Source of the DNA: Mesorhizobium huakuii
GTDB taxonomy: Bacteria > Pseudomonadota > Alphaproteobacteria > Rhizobiales > Rhizobiaceae
Length of the DNA stretch: 64,000 nt
Assembly (NCBI RefSeq): GCF_030160235.1
Contig: NZ_BSNY01000012.1
Span: forward strand, 527,842 to 591,841
Direction: 5' to 3'
Under the pieces are notes generated by a model that was not told the origin of the DNA, searched no databases, and saw only the letters and a program-made list of their open reading frames with translations. The translations under genes and the position numbers were made by a program. Below are positions 27,941-36,833 of the stretch, piece after piece (position 1 is the stretch's first letter; every line of letters starts with the position of its first letter).

Positions 27941-28705
27941 ATGAACTCGCCTCTGCCAGCCAGCACCCGCCAGCGGCTCGACGACCTGCTCGTCCAGCGC
28001 GGCCTGTTTGCCAGCCGTTCGCGTGCCCGCGACGCGGTCGAGCGCGGCACGGTGACGGTTGACGGCACCATCGCCCGCAAGCCGGGTCAGAACGTTTCGC
28101 CGCAATGCCTTGTTGCCATCGATGATCCGGCGCAGGGCTATGTCTCGCGCGCGGCGCTGAAGCTCATCGGCGGGCTCGACCACTTCAGCCTCGATCCAAC
28201 CGGTCGCGAGGCCCTCGACATCGGCGCTTCGACCGGCGGGTTCACCCAGGTGCTGCTCGAACGCGGCGCATCCCACGTCACCGCAATCGATGTCGGCCAT
28301 GGCCAGATGCATCCCGATGTCGGCAAGGATCCGCGCGTGACGGTCGTCGAAGGGCTGAATGCCCGCGACCTCACCACCGCCGATCTTGCCGGCCGCATTC
28401 CGGATTTCATTGTCTCCGACGTCAGCTTCATCTCGCTGAGACTGGCGCTGCCCCCGGCGCTCGCCATCGCAAAGCCTGGTGCTGCCGCGGTCTTTCTGGT
28501 CAAGCCGCAATTCGAGGCGGGTCGCGAGGCGATCGGCAAGGGTGGCCTGTTGAAGGACCCCTTCGATGCCGCCCGTGTCGCCGGCCTGCTGCAGGATTGG
28601 CTGGATGCCGTTCCGGGCTGGCGTTCGCTCGGCCTGCACCTGTCGCCGATCGAAGGTGGCGACGGCAATCGCGAATTCCTGCTCGGTGGGATCAAGGATC
28701 GATGA
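27941..28705 (+). CDS. tlyA: TlyA-family rRNA 2'-O-methyltransferase
   Basis: 254 residues. The S4 RNA-binding domain is at 1-65 (TRQRLDDLLVQRGLFASRSR, ...TVTVDGTIA). An FtsJ-type methyltransferase follows, with the SAM motif LDIGASTGGFTQVLLERGA and the acidic DVSFISLR. The family methylates ribose in 16S/23S rRNA; some members were first called hemolysins. It overlaps the next gene by ATGA, so the two RNA methyltransferases are translationally coupled. Confidence 0.93.
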   Translation: MNSPLPASTRQRLDDLLVQRGLFASRSRARDAVERGTVTVDGTIARKPGQNVSPQCLVAIDDPAQGYVSRAALKLIGGLDHFSLDPTGREALDIGASTGGFTQVLLERGASHVTAIDVGHGQMHPDVGKDPRVTVVEGLNARDLTTADLAGRIPDFIVSDVSFISLRLALPPALAIAKPGAAAVFLVKPQFEAGREAIGKGGLLKDPFDAARVAGLLQDWLDAVPGWRSLGLHLSPIEGGDGNREFLLGGIKDR

Positions 28706-29940
28706 GCGCGCGCTTCACCATCAAAAAGCTTGGCGCCCAGGGCGACGGCATTGCCGAGACCGAAAGCGGCGACCTGTTCATCCCTTTCACGCTGCCAGGC
28801 GAGACCGTCACCGCGGCGCGCGAGAGGGATCGTGCCGCGTTGATGGCGGTGCTGGAGGCCTCGCCGCTGCGCATCGAACCCGCCTGCCGCCATTTCACCG
28901 AATGCGGCGGCTGCGCCCTCCAGCATTTCGAGGCCGAAGCCTATCGCCAGTGGAAACGCGACAAGGTGGTGCATGCCCTGAAGGGCATCGATTGCAACAT
29001 CGACGAACTGGTCGCCGGTGCGCCGCACACGCGCCGCCGTGTCGTGCTTGCCGCCCGTCGCACCGATACGGGCATGCTGCTCGGCTTCAACCGTCATCTG
29101 TCGCCGGAAATCATTTCCATATCGGAATGCCCGATCTCGCTGCCCGAGATCGTTGCCGCGCTTCACCGGCTGAGGGCGCTGGCAGACTTGATATGCGCCA
29201 CCAGCAAATCATTCCGGATGGCGGTCACCGTGACGGGTTCCGGCCTCGATGTCGCGGTGCATGAGTCCGGCAAGCTTGGCGAACACCAGCGCCGCATCGC
29301 TTCCAATTTTGTCCTGGCGCAAGGCTTTGCCAGGCTGTCCATCGATGACGAGATCGTCATCGAACCGAGGAAGCCCGTGGTGATGTTCGGCAGCGTGGCG
29401 GTCGCCGTGCCGCCCGGCGCGTTCCTGCAGGCGACCGAGGCAGCCGAGCAGGCCATGGCCGAGATCGTCGGTACACATCTGAGACGCGCCAAGAAGGTCG
29501 CCGATCTTTTCGCCGGTTGCGGCAGCTTTGCCTTGCGGTTGGCCGCAAAGTCGGAAGTCCATGCGGTGGAGGGCGATGCGGCTGCCCTCTCGGCGCTCGA
29601 TCGGGGCGCGCGATTCGCCACCGGTCTTAAGCGGGTGACGGGCGAACGCCGCGACCTGTTCCGCCGGCCGCTGACGTTCAAGGAGTTGAACGCCTTCGAC
29701 GGCCTTGTCTTCGATCCGCCGCGCGCGGGTGCCGAGGACCAGTCGAAGCAGATCGCCCGCTCGGATGTTCCCTTGGTTGCCGCGGTGTCCTGCAATCCGG
29801 TGACGCTGGCTCGCGACCTGCGCATCCTCATCGACGGCGGCTATCAACTGAAGAGCGTGACGCCGATCGACCAGTTCCTGTGGTCGCCCCATGTCGAGGC
29901 TGTCGCCCTGCTGGAAAAGCCTAGGAGAAGGCGCGGCTGA
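28702..29940 (+). CDS. RNA uracil-C5 methyltransferase (RlmD/RumA-TrmA family)
   Basis: 412 residues. A short beta-barrel TRAM-like N-terminus precedes Fe-S ligands CRHFTECGGCALQH with a further Cys in ISECPISLPE, then the Rossmann domain with DLFAGCGSFALRLA, LVFDPPRAG and the catalytic-nucleophile motif AVSCNPVTLARDLR. The family makes 5-methyluridine in rRNA or tRNA. The ATG at 28702 overlaps the tlyA stop. The exact target nucleotide cannot be deduced. Confidence 0.92.
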   Translation: MSARFTIKKLGAQGDGIAETESGDLFIPFTLPGETVTAARERDRAALMAVLEASPLRIEPACRHFTECGGCALQHFEAEAYRQWKRDKVVHALKGIDCNIDELVAGAPHTRRRVVLAARRTDTGMLLGFNRHLSPEIISISECPISLPEIVAALHRLRALADLICATSKSFRMAVTVTGSGLDVAVHESGKLGEHQRRIASNFVLAQGFARLSIDDEIVIEPRKPVVMFGSVAVAVPPGAFLQATEAAEQAMAEIVGTHLRRAKKVADLFAGCGSFALRLAAKSEVHAVEGDAAALSALDRGARFATGLKRVTGERRDLFRRPLTFKELNAFDGLVFDPPRAGAEDQSKQIARSDVPLVAAVSCNPVTLARDLRILIDGGYQLKSVTPIDQFLWSPHVEAVALLEKPRRRRG

Positions 29941-30076
29941 GACCGGCCTTGATCACGTTTCGTTGAGACCAGGCACTTCAGCCTCTCCCGGCCCAAAGCG
30001 GCCGGATTGATGCCGCAAAGCCGCCTTCTTGTGCCAGCCTAGTCCGGCTGGGCGGATCGGCACTCTCACCTGACGG

Positions 30077-32476
30077 ATGATCGTAATGCGGACGGTCTCG
30101 AAACTCCTCGCTTTCTTTCTTGCCCTCTCCATTTTCGCGTTCGGGTCGACAGCCCTGGCGCTGGCGCAAAGCCAAAAGCGCCTCGCCTTCGTCATCGGCA
30201 ATGCTGCCTATCCCTCGGGCGCGCTGGCGACGCCGGCCAACGACGCCGGCCTGATTGCCCAGACATTGCAGGCGGCGGGGTTCGACGTGGTTGGCGCGCG
30301 CGATGTCGACCAGGAATCGCTGCGAGGCGCCTATCGCGACTTCCTCGCCAAGGTGACGGCGGCCGGTCCCGATGCGGTGGTGTTCGTCTATCTGGCCGGC
30401 CAGGGCCTGCAGTTCGAAGGCGAGAACTATTTCGCGCCCGTCGATGCCCAGATCGCGACTGCCACAGATGTGCCGATGGCTGCGGTGCGGATCTCCGACC
30501 TCACCAAGCCGCTTGCAGCACTGCCGACCAAGGTCAACATCGTCGTGCTCGACGCGGCGCGGCCAAACGCCTTCGCGAAGTCGAACCAGCCGCTGGCCGG
30601 CGGCCTTGCACTGGTCGATCCCGACCCGAACATGCTGATCGCCTTCAACGCCGCGCCGGGCACGGTCGCGCCGGAAGGCAAGGGCCCGTACGGCGCCTAT
30701 GCGCAAGCGCTTGCCGAGATGATCAGGGATGGCGGTCTGCAGCCTGGTGATGTCTTCGACCGCACGCGCCTGCGCGTCAACGAGGTGACGCAGGGCGCGG
30801 AACTGCCCTGGGACGCCTCCAAGATCACCCAGCCTTTCGTCTTCTTCGACCGCGGGCCGGATGCCCCGCCGTCACAGGTTTCGTCAGCCGAGATCCGCAC
30901 CATGCGGACCAAGGAAATCCGCGACTTCGACGCGCATGATGCCTATGTCGCGACTCTCGATCGCGACACGATGCGCGGCTACGAGGACTTTCTGGTCGCC
31001 TACCCCCACGATCCCCTGGCCAGGCGCGTGCGCGCCATCCTGGCGGCGCGGCGCGAGGCGATCACCTGGCGCCAGACCTGGCTGAGGGACACCCCCGAAG
31101 CCTACTGGTCCTATCTCGATCGCTATCCGCATGGGCCGCACGCCTGGGATGCTCGCCGCAGGCTCGAGCATTTCGATGCCGCGCTTGAACCGCCGCAGGG
31201 TTTTGCCGTCTATGCCTACGACGTGCCGCCGCCACCGCCCGATGAGATCGTCTATGTCGACCGGCCCGTGCTCTATTTCGACGACCCGGAATTCGATTTC
31301 GCGCCACCGCCGCCCGTGGCGGTGATCTTCCTGCCGCCGCGGCCGCGCGACTTCATCGAACTGGCTCCGCCGCCGCCGCCGGTCGGCGTCTTCCTTCTGC
31401 CGACGCCTGTTTTCGTGCCGGTGCCTGCCTGGGTGAACCCGCCGCGTGATATCTACCCGCCGCCGAACGACGTCATCTTCAACAACATCCACAACACCAC
31501 GATCATCAACAATACGACGATCAACGAGAACAATAGCCAAGGCGGTGGCCTCACCACCGGCCAGAAGCTGACCGCGGGTGCCGTGGGTGTCGGCGCGGCG
31601 GCACTGGCCACCAAGGTGGCGCTGCCGGCCTTCCTGCAGAAAAAGGAGGCCGTGCTGTCCAAGCAGAACCCGGGCGGCATCCCGCTGAAGCCGGGGCAGG
31701 GTGGGCAGCAGCCGGGCGGTGTCACGCCGCTGTCGAAGACATTGCCTGCCAACAAGCTCACAGGTCATGCCTTGCCCGGCGCCGACGGCAACACGCTGCC
31801 CCTCGTCAATGGCAAGCCGGTGCTAAATGGACAGAACCTGCCCAACAACCCGAACCTGCCGAAGGACAAGTCCAGGAAGCTCCTGAACAAGCGGGGCACG
31901 GCAGGTGGAAACGCCGTGACCGGCAACCCGGTGGTGAGTGGGCAAAACGGGGCCAATGGCCAAGGCAATGGGCAAGGCCAGAACGGTACCGGCAAGACCG
32001 GCAAGGATGCCAAGTTCCGCAAGATCCCAGGGGCCAACGCCGGGCCTGCAGCGAATGGAGTGAAAAACCCATCGGCGCTCAATGGCCAGAATTCAGGCCA
32101 GAACCCGCCCAACGGCAAGTTCAAGAAGCTCCACAATCAGGGCGGCGGCCAGACAAACGGCCAGGTCAATGGGCAAGGCAACCAGGCCCAGGGCAATGGC
32201 AACGGGCCGAAACTCCACAAATTGCCTGCCAACGGCAACGGTGGCGGCAATGTCCAGCAGAAATTCAAGGTCAGCAATGGCAACCCGCAGCTGAAGGTGC
32301 AGGGTCAGCCCAAGCCGGAGTTCCACGCCCAGCCCAAGCCGGAGTTCCATGCCCAGCCGAAGCAGCAGATCCAGCAAGTGCACCGGCAGCCGCAGGCACA
32401 GCCAAAGCCGCAGCAGCCGCCAGCCGTCAAGAAGCCGTCTTGCGGGCACCCCAATGAGCCCGCCTGCAAGAAATAG
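30077..32476 (+). CDS. Caspase-fold pseudoenzyme with proline- and glycine/asparagine-rich tail
   Basis: 799 residues. A signal peptide (LLAFFLALSIFAFGSTALALA; start 30077 or the in-frame ATG at 30086) precedes a caspase p20-like fold (33-270: KRLAFVIGNAAY, GENYFAPVD, LPWDASKITQPFVFF). The catalytic His is replaced by Gln109 (YLAGQGLQ) and the Cys by Ala161 (VLDAARPN), so it is predicted proteolytically dead. Residues 285-380 hold two copies of a Y-x2-(F/Y)L-x2-YP...A...L repeat. A Pro-rich region follows, then INN-rich segments, a possible membrane helix (KLTAGAVGVGAAALATKVAL), and a long NGQGNGQ/HAQPKPEF low-complexity tail. Possibly an envelope scaffold or inhibitor of active caspase-fold proteins; that is inference. 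Confidence 0.85.
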   Translation: MIVMRTVSKLLAFFLALSIFAFGSTALALAQSQKRLAFVIGNAAYPSGALATPANDAGLIAQTLQAAGFDVVGARDVDQESLRGAYRDFLAKVTAAGPDAVVFVYLAGQGLQFEGENYFAPVDAQIATATDVPMAAVRISDLTKPLAALPTKVNIVVLDAARPNAFAKSNQPLAGGLALVDPDPNMLIAFNAAPGTVAPEGKGPYGAYAQALAEMIRDGGLQPGDVFDRTRLRVNEVTQGAELPWDASKITQPFVFFDRGPDAPPSQVSSAEIRTMRTKEIRDFDAHDAYVATLDRDTMRGYEDFLVAYPHDPLARRVRAILAARREAITWRQTWLRDTPEAYWSYLDRYPHGPHAWDARRRLEHFDAALEPPQGFAVYAYDVPPPPPDEIVYVDRPVLYFDDPEFDFAPPPPVAVIFLPPRPRDFIELAPPPPPVGVFLLPTPVFVPVPAWVNPPRDIYPPPNDVIFNNIHNTTIINNTTINENNSQGGGLTTGQKLTAGAVGVGAAALATKVALPAFLQKKEAVLSKQNPGGIPLKPGQGGQQPGGVTPLSKTLPANKLTGHALPGADGNTLPLVNGKPVLNGQNLPNNPNLPKDKSRKLLNKRGTAGGNAVTGNPVVSGQNGANGQGNGQGQNGTGKTGKDAKFRKIPGANAGPAANGVKNPSALNGQNSGQNPPNGKFKKLHNQGGGQTNGQVNGQGNQAQGNGNGPKLHKLPANGNGGGNVQQKFKVSNGNPQLKVQGQPKPEFHAQPKPEFHAQPKQQIQQVHRQPQAQPKPQQPPAVKKPSCGHPNEPACKK

Positions 32477-32479
32477 GGC

Positions 32480-32737
32480 GTGTCGCCGGATGTGATCCAG
32501 CTTGGTCGGACCGCGATTTCCAGGCAATGCTCCGCGATTGCGGACGCCAAGAAGCTGCATGGCAAGGCGCGCGAGAAGTTTCGGGCTGACTGCAAGAAGA
32601 ACGGTGGCAAAGCCACCCGATCAGCCGCCGATTTCGGCTGTTGTTGCCAGCCTGCCCTGCCGGGAAGGCTGGCGGCGGTTCCTTCATCCCGAGCGCTGAA
32701 CTCACCGGACGATGGCGCCTGGACCGCCGCGGCCTGA
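32480..32737 (+). CDS. In-frame PsiF-like motif ORF directly after the pseudo-caspase
   Basis: Begins with GTG three bases after the TAG of the preceding gene and in the same frame, so it could be its readthrough extension or a separate 85-residue peptide. Residues 17-42 carry the PsiF-repeat pattern: C-S-A-x-A-x-A-K-K-L-x-G-K-A-R-x-K-F-x-A-D-C-K-K. There is no signal peptide and no clear ribosome-binding site. The remaining C-terminus looks non-conserved. PsiF proteins are small exported proteins linked to phosphate starvation in E. coli. Confidence 0.45.
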   Translation: MSPDVIQLGRTAISRQCSAIADAKKLHGKAREKFRADCKKNGGKATRSAADFGCCCQPALPGRLAAVPSSRALNSPDDGAWTAAA

Positions 32738-32745
32738 AAGATTGC

Positions 32746-33459
32746 TCAGTCTACGAGCTTGGCAATGTTCGTCAGGGTCTTCGGCGTACCGCCCCGCCGG
32801 TTGATCGAGACCCAGATATTCGGGTTCTGCTGCGACTGGCGTTTCACGAAGTAATAGCCGGTCGCGTTCCAGGGCCTGATCTCGTCGACCAGATTGTCGA
32901 GGACCAGATCGCCCTTGTCGGTTTTCACCGTCAGGATGGTGTGGCCTTCATTGTCGAGGTCGTGGACCACGGTCATCAGCAGCGCCTGCCGGGGAAATCC
33001 CGCCTCCATGAGAAGCTTGCGCTTGTAGAGCGCGTAGATCTTGCAGTCGCCCTTGCCGTCCACCGGATAGTCCCAGTGGTCCATCATCGTGCCCCAGTGA
33101 TCGAAATTGCTGACGGGCTTGATGGACCTGTTCGCCTGCTGATTTATCCGCTTCAGGGTGCGCAGGTTCTGCGCGGTCAGCTTGACATTCGTGGCCGGCA
33201 GAGCGGGCACCTTGCACTCTTTTGGTCGGCGATGGCAGAAATCGACCCAGCCGTAGGGGACGCTGGTGGGGCCGCCAACCGCGACCGAGAGCGAGGCACC
33301 CGAGGACGATTGCGTTTTCCCGAACAAGGTCGACTGCTTGGGCAAGGTGGATTGCGCCGACGCAGAGCCGACATCCAGCGACGTTGCGCCGAGCGAAACA
33401 CAGCCAAGCAGGAAGGAGGAAGTCAGGACGCCGAGGGAACGCAGCACTGGCAACACCAT
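32746..33459 (-). CDS. Transglutaminase-like cysteine peptidase (BTLCP family), exported
   Basis: 237 residues from the ATG at 33459, giving an N-terminal signal sequence (MVLPVLRSLGVLTSSFLLG, possible lipobox Cys at 20). The transglutaminase-like domain shows the catalytic Cys in GKGDCKIYALYKR, His in GHTILTVKT and Asp in LVLDNLVDEIRPW, with the GWVDFCHRRPKEC N-terminal motif. In other bacteria this family (LapG type) cleaves surface adhesins, so periplasmic proteolysis of a surface protein is a reasonable guess. No LapD-like partner is adjacent. Confidence 0.87.
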   Translation of the reverse strand: MVLPVLRSLGVLTSSFLLGCVSLGATSLDVGSASAQSTLPKQSTLFGKTQSSSGASLSVAVGGPTSVPYGWVDFCHRRPKECKVPALPATNVKLTAQNLRTLKRINQQANRSIKPVSNFDHWGTMMDHWDYPVDGKGDCKIYALYKRKLLMEAGFPRQALLMTVVHDLDNEGHTILTVKTDKGDLVLDNLVDEIRPWNATGYYFVKRQSQQNPNIWVSINRRGGTPKTLTNIAKLVD

Positions 33460-33598
33460 CGCACGAGAGGATCGATCAAAGCTAATGTGGCGATCGTGCG
33501 CGATCAATTAAACATTTAAGAAGGCGTTAACATGTTCGTGTTCGCGGCCCGCAACGCGCCGTGGCGCCGGCACAAGGCAATGCGCCACGCAGTCATCG

Positions 33599-33988
33599 CT
33601 ATGCTTCTTGCACGTCCCCAAACCCGGCGGCTTGCGCGGTCTTGATCAATTGGCGGTCGAAGGTCGCAAATCCCGTGCAATGCGCCGATTTGCCGAGGTG
33701 TAGCGCATTCGCGAAATCCACACCGGTCTCGACCAGATCGAGCGCGGAAGAGACCATTGCCGCGTCTTCGATTTCAACCGTAGGAAGGCCGCCGAACGCC
33801 CGCAAAGCTCTGACGATAGCGGCCTGATCATAGCCGTAGGCGCTGCGCAGCACCCACTCGACTTCCAGGACAACTGTCACGGCGACAAAAACCGGTCGGT
33901 CATCGATGACGCGCCGGGCGCGCGGGGATTGGTCGGGATGATCGTTGGTCAGGTACCGAACGACGACATTGGTATCAATCGCGAGCAT
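33599..33988 (-). CDS. vapC: PIN-domain toxin (VapC family)
   Basis: 129 residues starting MLAIDTNVVVRYLTNDH, with the PIN acidic residues in IDTN (Asp), EVEWVLR (Glu), VDFANALHL (Asp) and FATFDRQL (Asp). VapC toxins are Mg-dependent RNases, often cutting tRNA. The ATG at 33988 overlaps the antitoxin gene end by 14 bases, the usual coupled order (antitoxin first). Confidence 0.9.
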   Translation of the reverse strand: MLAIDTNVVVRYLTNDHPDQSPRARRVIDDRPVFVAVTVVLEVEWVLRSAYGYDQAAIVRALRAFGGLPTVEIEDAAMVSSALDLVETGVDFANALHLGKSAHCTGFATFDRQLIKTAQAAGFGDVQEA

Positions 33989-34250
33989 GCCGTCGCCGTG
34001 CTTCGGCAAGAACGCCCGCATCCATGTCTTCAAGCGTTTTCGGTCTGCCGTTATGAGGCAGCAAACCAAAGACGTCTTGAGGCCGGGTAGCGGCGAAGGC
34101 AGGTGCTGGCCTTAAGAGAACGCCTTCAGGCGTGTCTTCGACCACCAGGCGGGTGCCGGCGCCCCATTTCCTGCGTTTGCGGATGGCGCTCGGCAGGATC
34201 ACTTGCCCCTTGGTTGAGACGGTGGTGGTGAGCTTTTCAGAGCCGGCCAT
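33975..34250 (-). CDS. vapB: AbrB/SpoVT-type antitoxin (VapB-like)
   Basis: 91 residues with the AbrB swapped-hairpin motif STKGQVILPSAIRKRRKWGAGTRLVVEDTPEGV at 11-45, the DNA-binding part, followed by a toxin-binding C-terminus (TRPQDVFGLLPH ... DMDAGVLAEARRRHA). It should neutralise the downstream PIN toxin and autorepress the pair. Confidence 0.88.
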   Translation of the reverse strand: MAGSEKLTTTVSTKGQVILPSAIRKRRKWGAGTRLVVEDTPEGVLLRPAPAFAATRPQDVFGLLPHNGRPKTLEDMDAGVLAEARRRHARD

Positions 34251-34324
34251 TGTCGTTTGCCTCGATGTAAGACAAGCGTAAGATAGCTGGAAGCAACGCC
34301 GACCTCAAGGCTATAGGGTCCCCG

Positions 34325-35737
34325 TCAAACCCTGGTGCCGCCCACCGTCATCTGGTTCATCCTGAGATGCGGCTGGCCGACGCCGACCGGCACGCCCTGT
34401 CCGGCCTTGCCGCACATGCCGATGCCATTGTCGAGCTTCATGTCGTTGCCGACCATCGAGACGCGGTGCATGGCGTCAGGCCCGTTGCCGATCAGCATGG
34501 CGCCCTTGATCGGCTGCGTCACCTTGCCGTTCTCGATCATGTAAGCCTCGGTGCAGCCGAACACGAATTTGCCCGAGGTGATGTCCACCTGGCCGCCGCC
34601 GAAGGAGACGGCGTAGATGCCGTTCTTGACCGAGGCGATGATCTCGTCCGGCTCCATGTCGCCTGACGTCATGTACGTGTTGGTCATGCGCGGCATCGGC
34701 TGGTGCGCATACCCTTCGCGCCGGCCGTTGCCGGTGGCCTTCATGCCCATCAGCCGGGCGTTCTGTCGGTCCTGCATGTAGCCGACCAGTTTACCGTCCT
34801 CGATCAGCACGTTGCGGGCCGAAGGCGTGCCTTCATCATCGACGGTGAGAGAGCCGCGCCGCTCCGGGATGGTGCCGTCATCGACGACGGTGACGCCCTT
34901 GGCGGCGACCTGCTGGCCGAGCAGGCCGGCGAAGGCCGACGTCTTCTTGCGGTTGAAATCGCCTTCCAGCCCGTGCCCGACGGCCTCGTGCAGCATGACG
35001 CCCGGCCAGCCGCTGGACAGCACGATGTCGAAGGTGCCGGCAGGAGCGGGGATGGCTTCGAGATTGACCAGCGCCTGCCTCAGAGCCTCCTTGGCGGCAT
35101 GCTTCCAGCTGTCCTCGATCAGGAAGTCGCCGAACGCCTTGCGTCCGCCCATGCCGTAGGAGCCGCTTTCCTGGCGGTCGCCGTCGCCGACGACAACCGA
35201 GACGTTGATGCGGACCAGCGGCCTGATATCGCGCACCATCTGGCCGTCGGCGCGCACGATCTCGACATGCTGCCAGGATGCCGCGAGCGAGGCCGTCACC
35301 TGGCGCACGCGCGGATCCTCGGCGCGCAGCCAGGCGTCGATCTCCTGCAGCAGCTTTGCCTTGGCCTCGAAGGAGGGCGAGGGGATCGGGTTCTCGTCGC
35401 CGTAGAGATGGCGGTTGGTGCGGGCGGGGGCGGCGGCAAGCGTACCGGAATAACCACCCTTGACCGTCGAGACGGCGGCGGCCGCGCGCAGCAGCGAGGC
35501 CTCTGACAGGTCGCTCGAATGGGCATAGCCGCTGGCTTCACCCGCGACCGCGCGCAGGCCAAACCCCTGGTCGGTGTTGAAATTGGCGGTTTTCAGCCGG
35601 CCATTGTCGAACATCAGCGCCTCGCTCTCGCTGTATTCGAGAAAAAGTTCGCCGTCGTCGGCGCCGTTGATGGTGTCGGCGACGATCCGCTTGATGCGAT
35701 CGTCGGAAATGTCGAATTGGCCGATCAGGCTGTTCAT
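34325..35737 (-). CDS. tldD: Metalloprotease TldD
   Basis: 470 residues from the ATG at 35737. The catalytic HExxxH motif is in LHEAVGHGLEGDF, and the family's GLRAVAGEASGYAHSSDLS and C-terminal QGVPVGVGQPHLRMNQMTVGGTRV are clear. TldD works with TldE (PmbA) as a peptidase of small modified peptides; TldE is not in the window. In rhizobia tldD next to ialB and the cox genes is a familiar order. Confidence 0.95.
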   Translation of the reverse strand: MNSLIGQFDISDDRIKRIVADTINGADDGELFLEYSESEALMFDNGRLKTANFNTDQGFGLRAVAGEASGYAHSSDLSEASLLRAAAAVSTVKGGYSGTLAAAPARTNRHLYGDENPIPSPSFEAKAKLLQEIDAWLRAEDPRVRQVTASLAASWQHVEIVRADGQMVRDIRPLVRINVSVVVGDGDRQESGSYGMGGRKAFGDFLIEDSWKHAAKEALRQALVNLEAIPAPAGTFDIVLSSGWPGVMLHEAVGHGLEGDFNRKKTSAFAGLLGQQVAAKGVTVVDDGTIPERRGSLTVDDEGTPSARNVLIEDGKLVGYMQDRQNARLMGMKATGNGRREGYAHQPMPRMTNTYMTSGDMEPDEIIASVKNGIYAVSFGGGQVDITSGKFVFGCTEAYMIENGKVTQPIKGAMLIGNGPDAMHRVSMVGNDMKLDNGIGMCGKAGQGVPVGVGQPHLRMNQMTVGGTRV

Positions 35738-35896
35738 GGCGCGTCCGTCCGTGGGAAGATTGCTTTCCCCCGATGTAGGCGCGAAGCCGCGCCCGCACAA
35801 TCGGCAATGAGGATCAGCACCGACGAATGGCAAAGGCCGGCCGATGCGGCATTCAGGAAAGCCGCGTCAGAACCCCGTTCTGCGCCAAGCACAGGA

Positions 35897-36457
35897 TCAG
35901 GGGAGGGCGGCGAAGCCGTCGGCAAAACCCTTGAGGTCGACCGGGATGCCGATGCCTTCTTCCGGCGTCTGGAAGACGATGAACGTCGCCGACGTGCCGG
36001 TCTTAAGCGTGTCGAGCAGCGGCTTTTCGAGGATGACCTCGGCATAGCAGCCGTCCTGGAAGCAGCGCACGAAATAGGCGCGGCCGATGTCCTTGCCGTC
36101 GACATTGAGGCCGAGCCCGTTCGGCAAAAGCACGCCAAGCGGCGCCAGCACGCGCAGGATCTCCGCCTTGTTGTCGGCGGTGCGCAGCACGACCACCGAC
36201 AGTCCCATCTCCGGACGGTCCTCGGCGACGACATTCTGCATCATCACGCATTGTTCGGAGGTGGCACCCGCCGGCGTGTCGCAGATGATCGACCATGCGC
36301 CATGCGTCGAGCGCACCGTGCCGCTTGGCTGGGCGGCATTGGCCTGACCGGCGACGAACAGACCGGCCGCGGACAAGGCGGCAAGAAACACGGCCCTGAC
36401 CAAGGTGCTCGAAAGCCCCTGTCTCGTATGCCCCAGTCTCGAAAGCCAAGAGTTCAT
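35897..36457 (-). CDS. Invasion-associated locus B (IalB) family protein
   Basis: 186 residues from the ATG at 36457. A signal peptide is at the N-terminus (TLVRAVFLAALSAAGLFVAGQANA). The mature IalB domain has paired Cys (HGAWSIICDTPAG..EQCVMMQ and YFVRCFQDGCYAEVIL). Named after a Bartonella erythrocyte-invasion protein, but such proteins are widespread in non-pathogenic rhizobia with unknown periplasmic role. A longer upstream start at 36478 is possible. Confidence 0.87.
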   Translation of the reverse strand: MNSWLSRLGHTRQGLSSTLVRAVFLAALSAAGLFVAGQANAAQPSGTVRSTHGAWSIICDTPAGATSEQCVMMQNVVAEDRPEMGLSVVVLRTADNKAEILRVLAPLGVLLPNGLGLNVDGKDIGRAYFVRCFQDGCYAEVILEKPLLDTLKTGTSATFIVFQTPEEGIGIPVDLKGFADGFAALP

Positions 36458-36833
36458 GACGGCTCCATTGCGAATCACGGCACTTTAAGCCGCGCCAATG
36501 CCAAGTAAAGGACGAGACCGCTGCCGAACTGTCCCGAAACAGGCAATACAGCGCTTTTCCCTCCCAAATTTGCCTGAATTACGACGCTTCGCACACACCG
36601 TCGGCGTGAGGCGGGCGGCCCGCCGAACATACGCGATTCGCTGCCATGGCCGGTGGCCCGGAAGAGCCATCTCAGCTTGCGCGCAAAAATGCCGCACAGT
36701 TTCCTCCGCTCCTTTCTTGCGGAGGGAAAAAGAGTATGGTTTGAACCACCTTGAGACTGTTGGGATTCCCGTCCCGGCATTGTTCGTTATTCTCGTTGGC
36801 GCCGCCGCGAGGAACTGGGAGACGAAGAGGGCG
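36458..36833. other. 376-base region between ialB and ctaC
   Basis: No gene found. It must hold the promoters for ialB (minus) and the cytochrome oxidase cluster (plus). It contains a GGCGGG-CGG-CCCGCC hairpin (36610-36624) and a CCTCCGC / GCGGAGG hairpin (36703-36709 with 36719-36725). Neither is followed by a T-run on the plus strand. I see no confident -35/-10 pair. Confidence 0.5.

Noticed and set aside
31500-32420. NGQGNGQ and HAQPKPEF repeats as a possible CRISPR or satellite
   Set aside because: These are degenerate codon repeats inside an open reading frame; there are no regular spacers.
32641-33519. A plus-strand frame of 292 codons
   Set aside because: Overlaps the transglutaminase-like peptidase gene, whose catalytic Cys, His and Asp motifs are on the minus strand.
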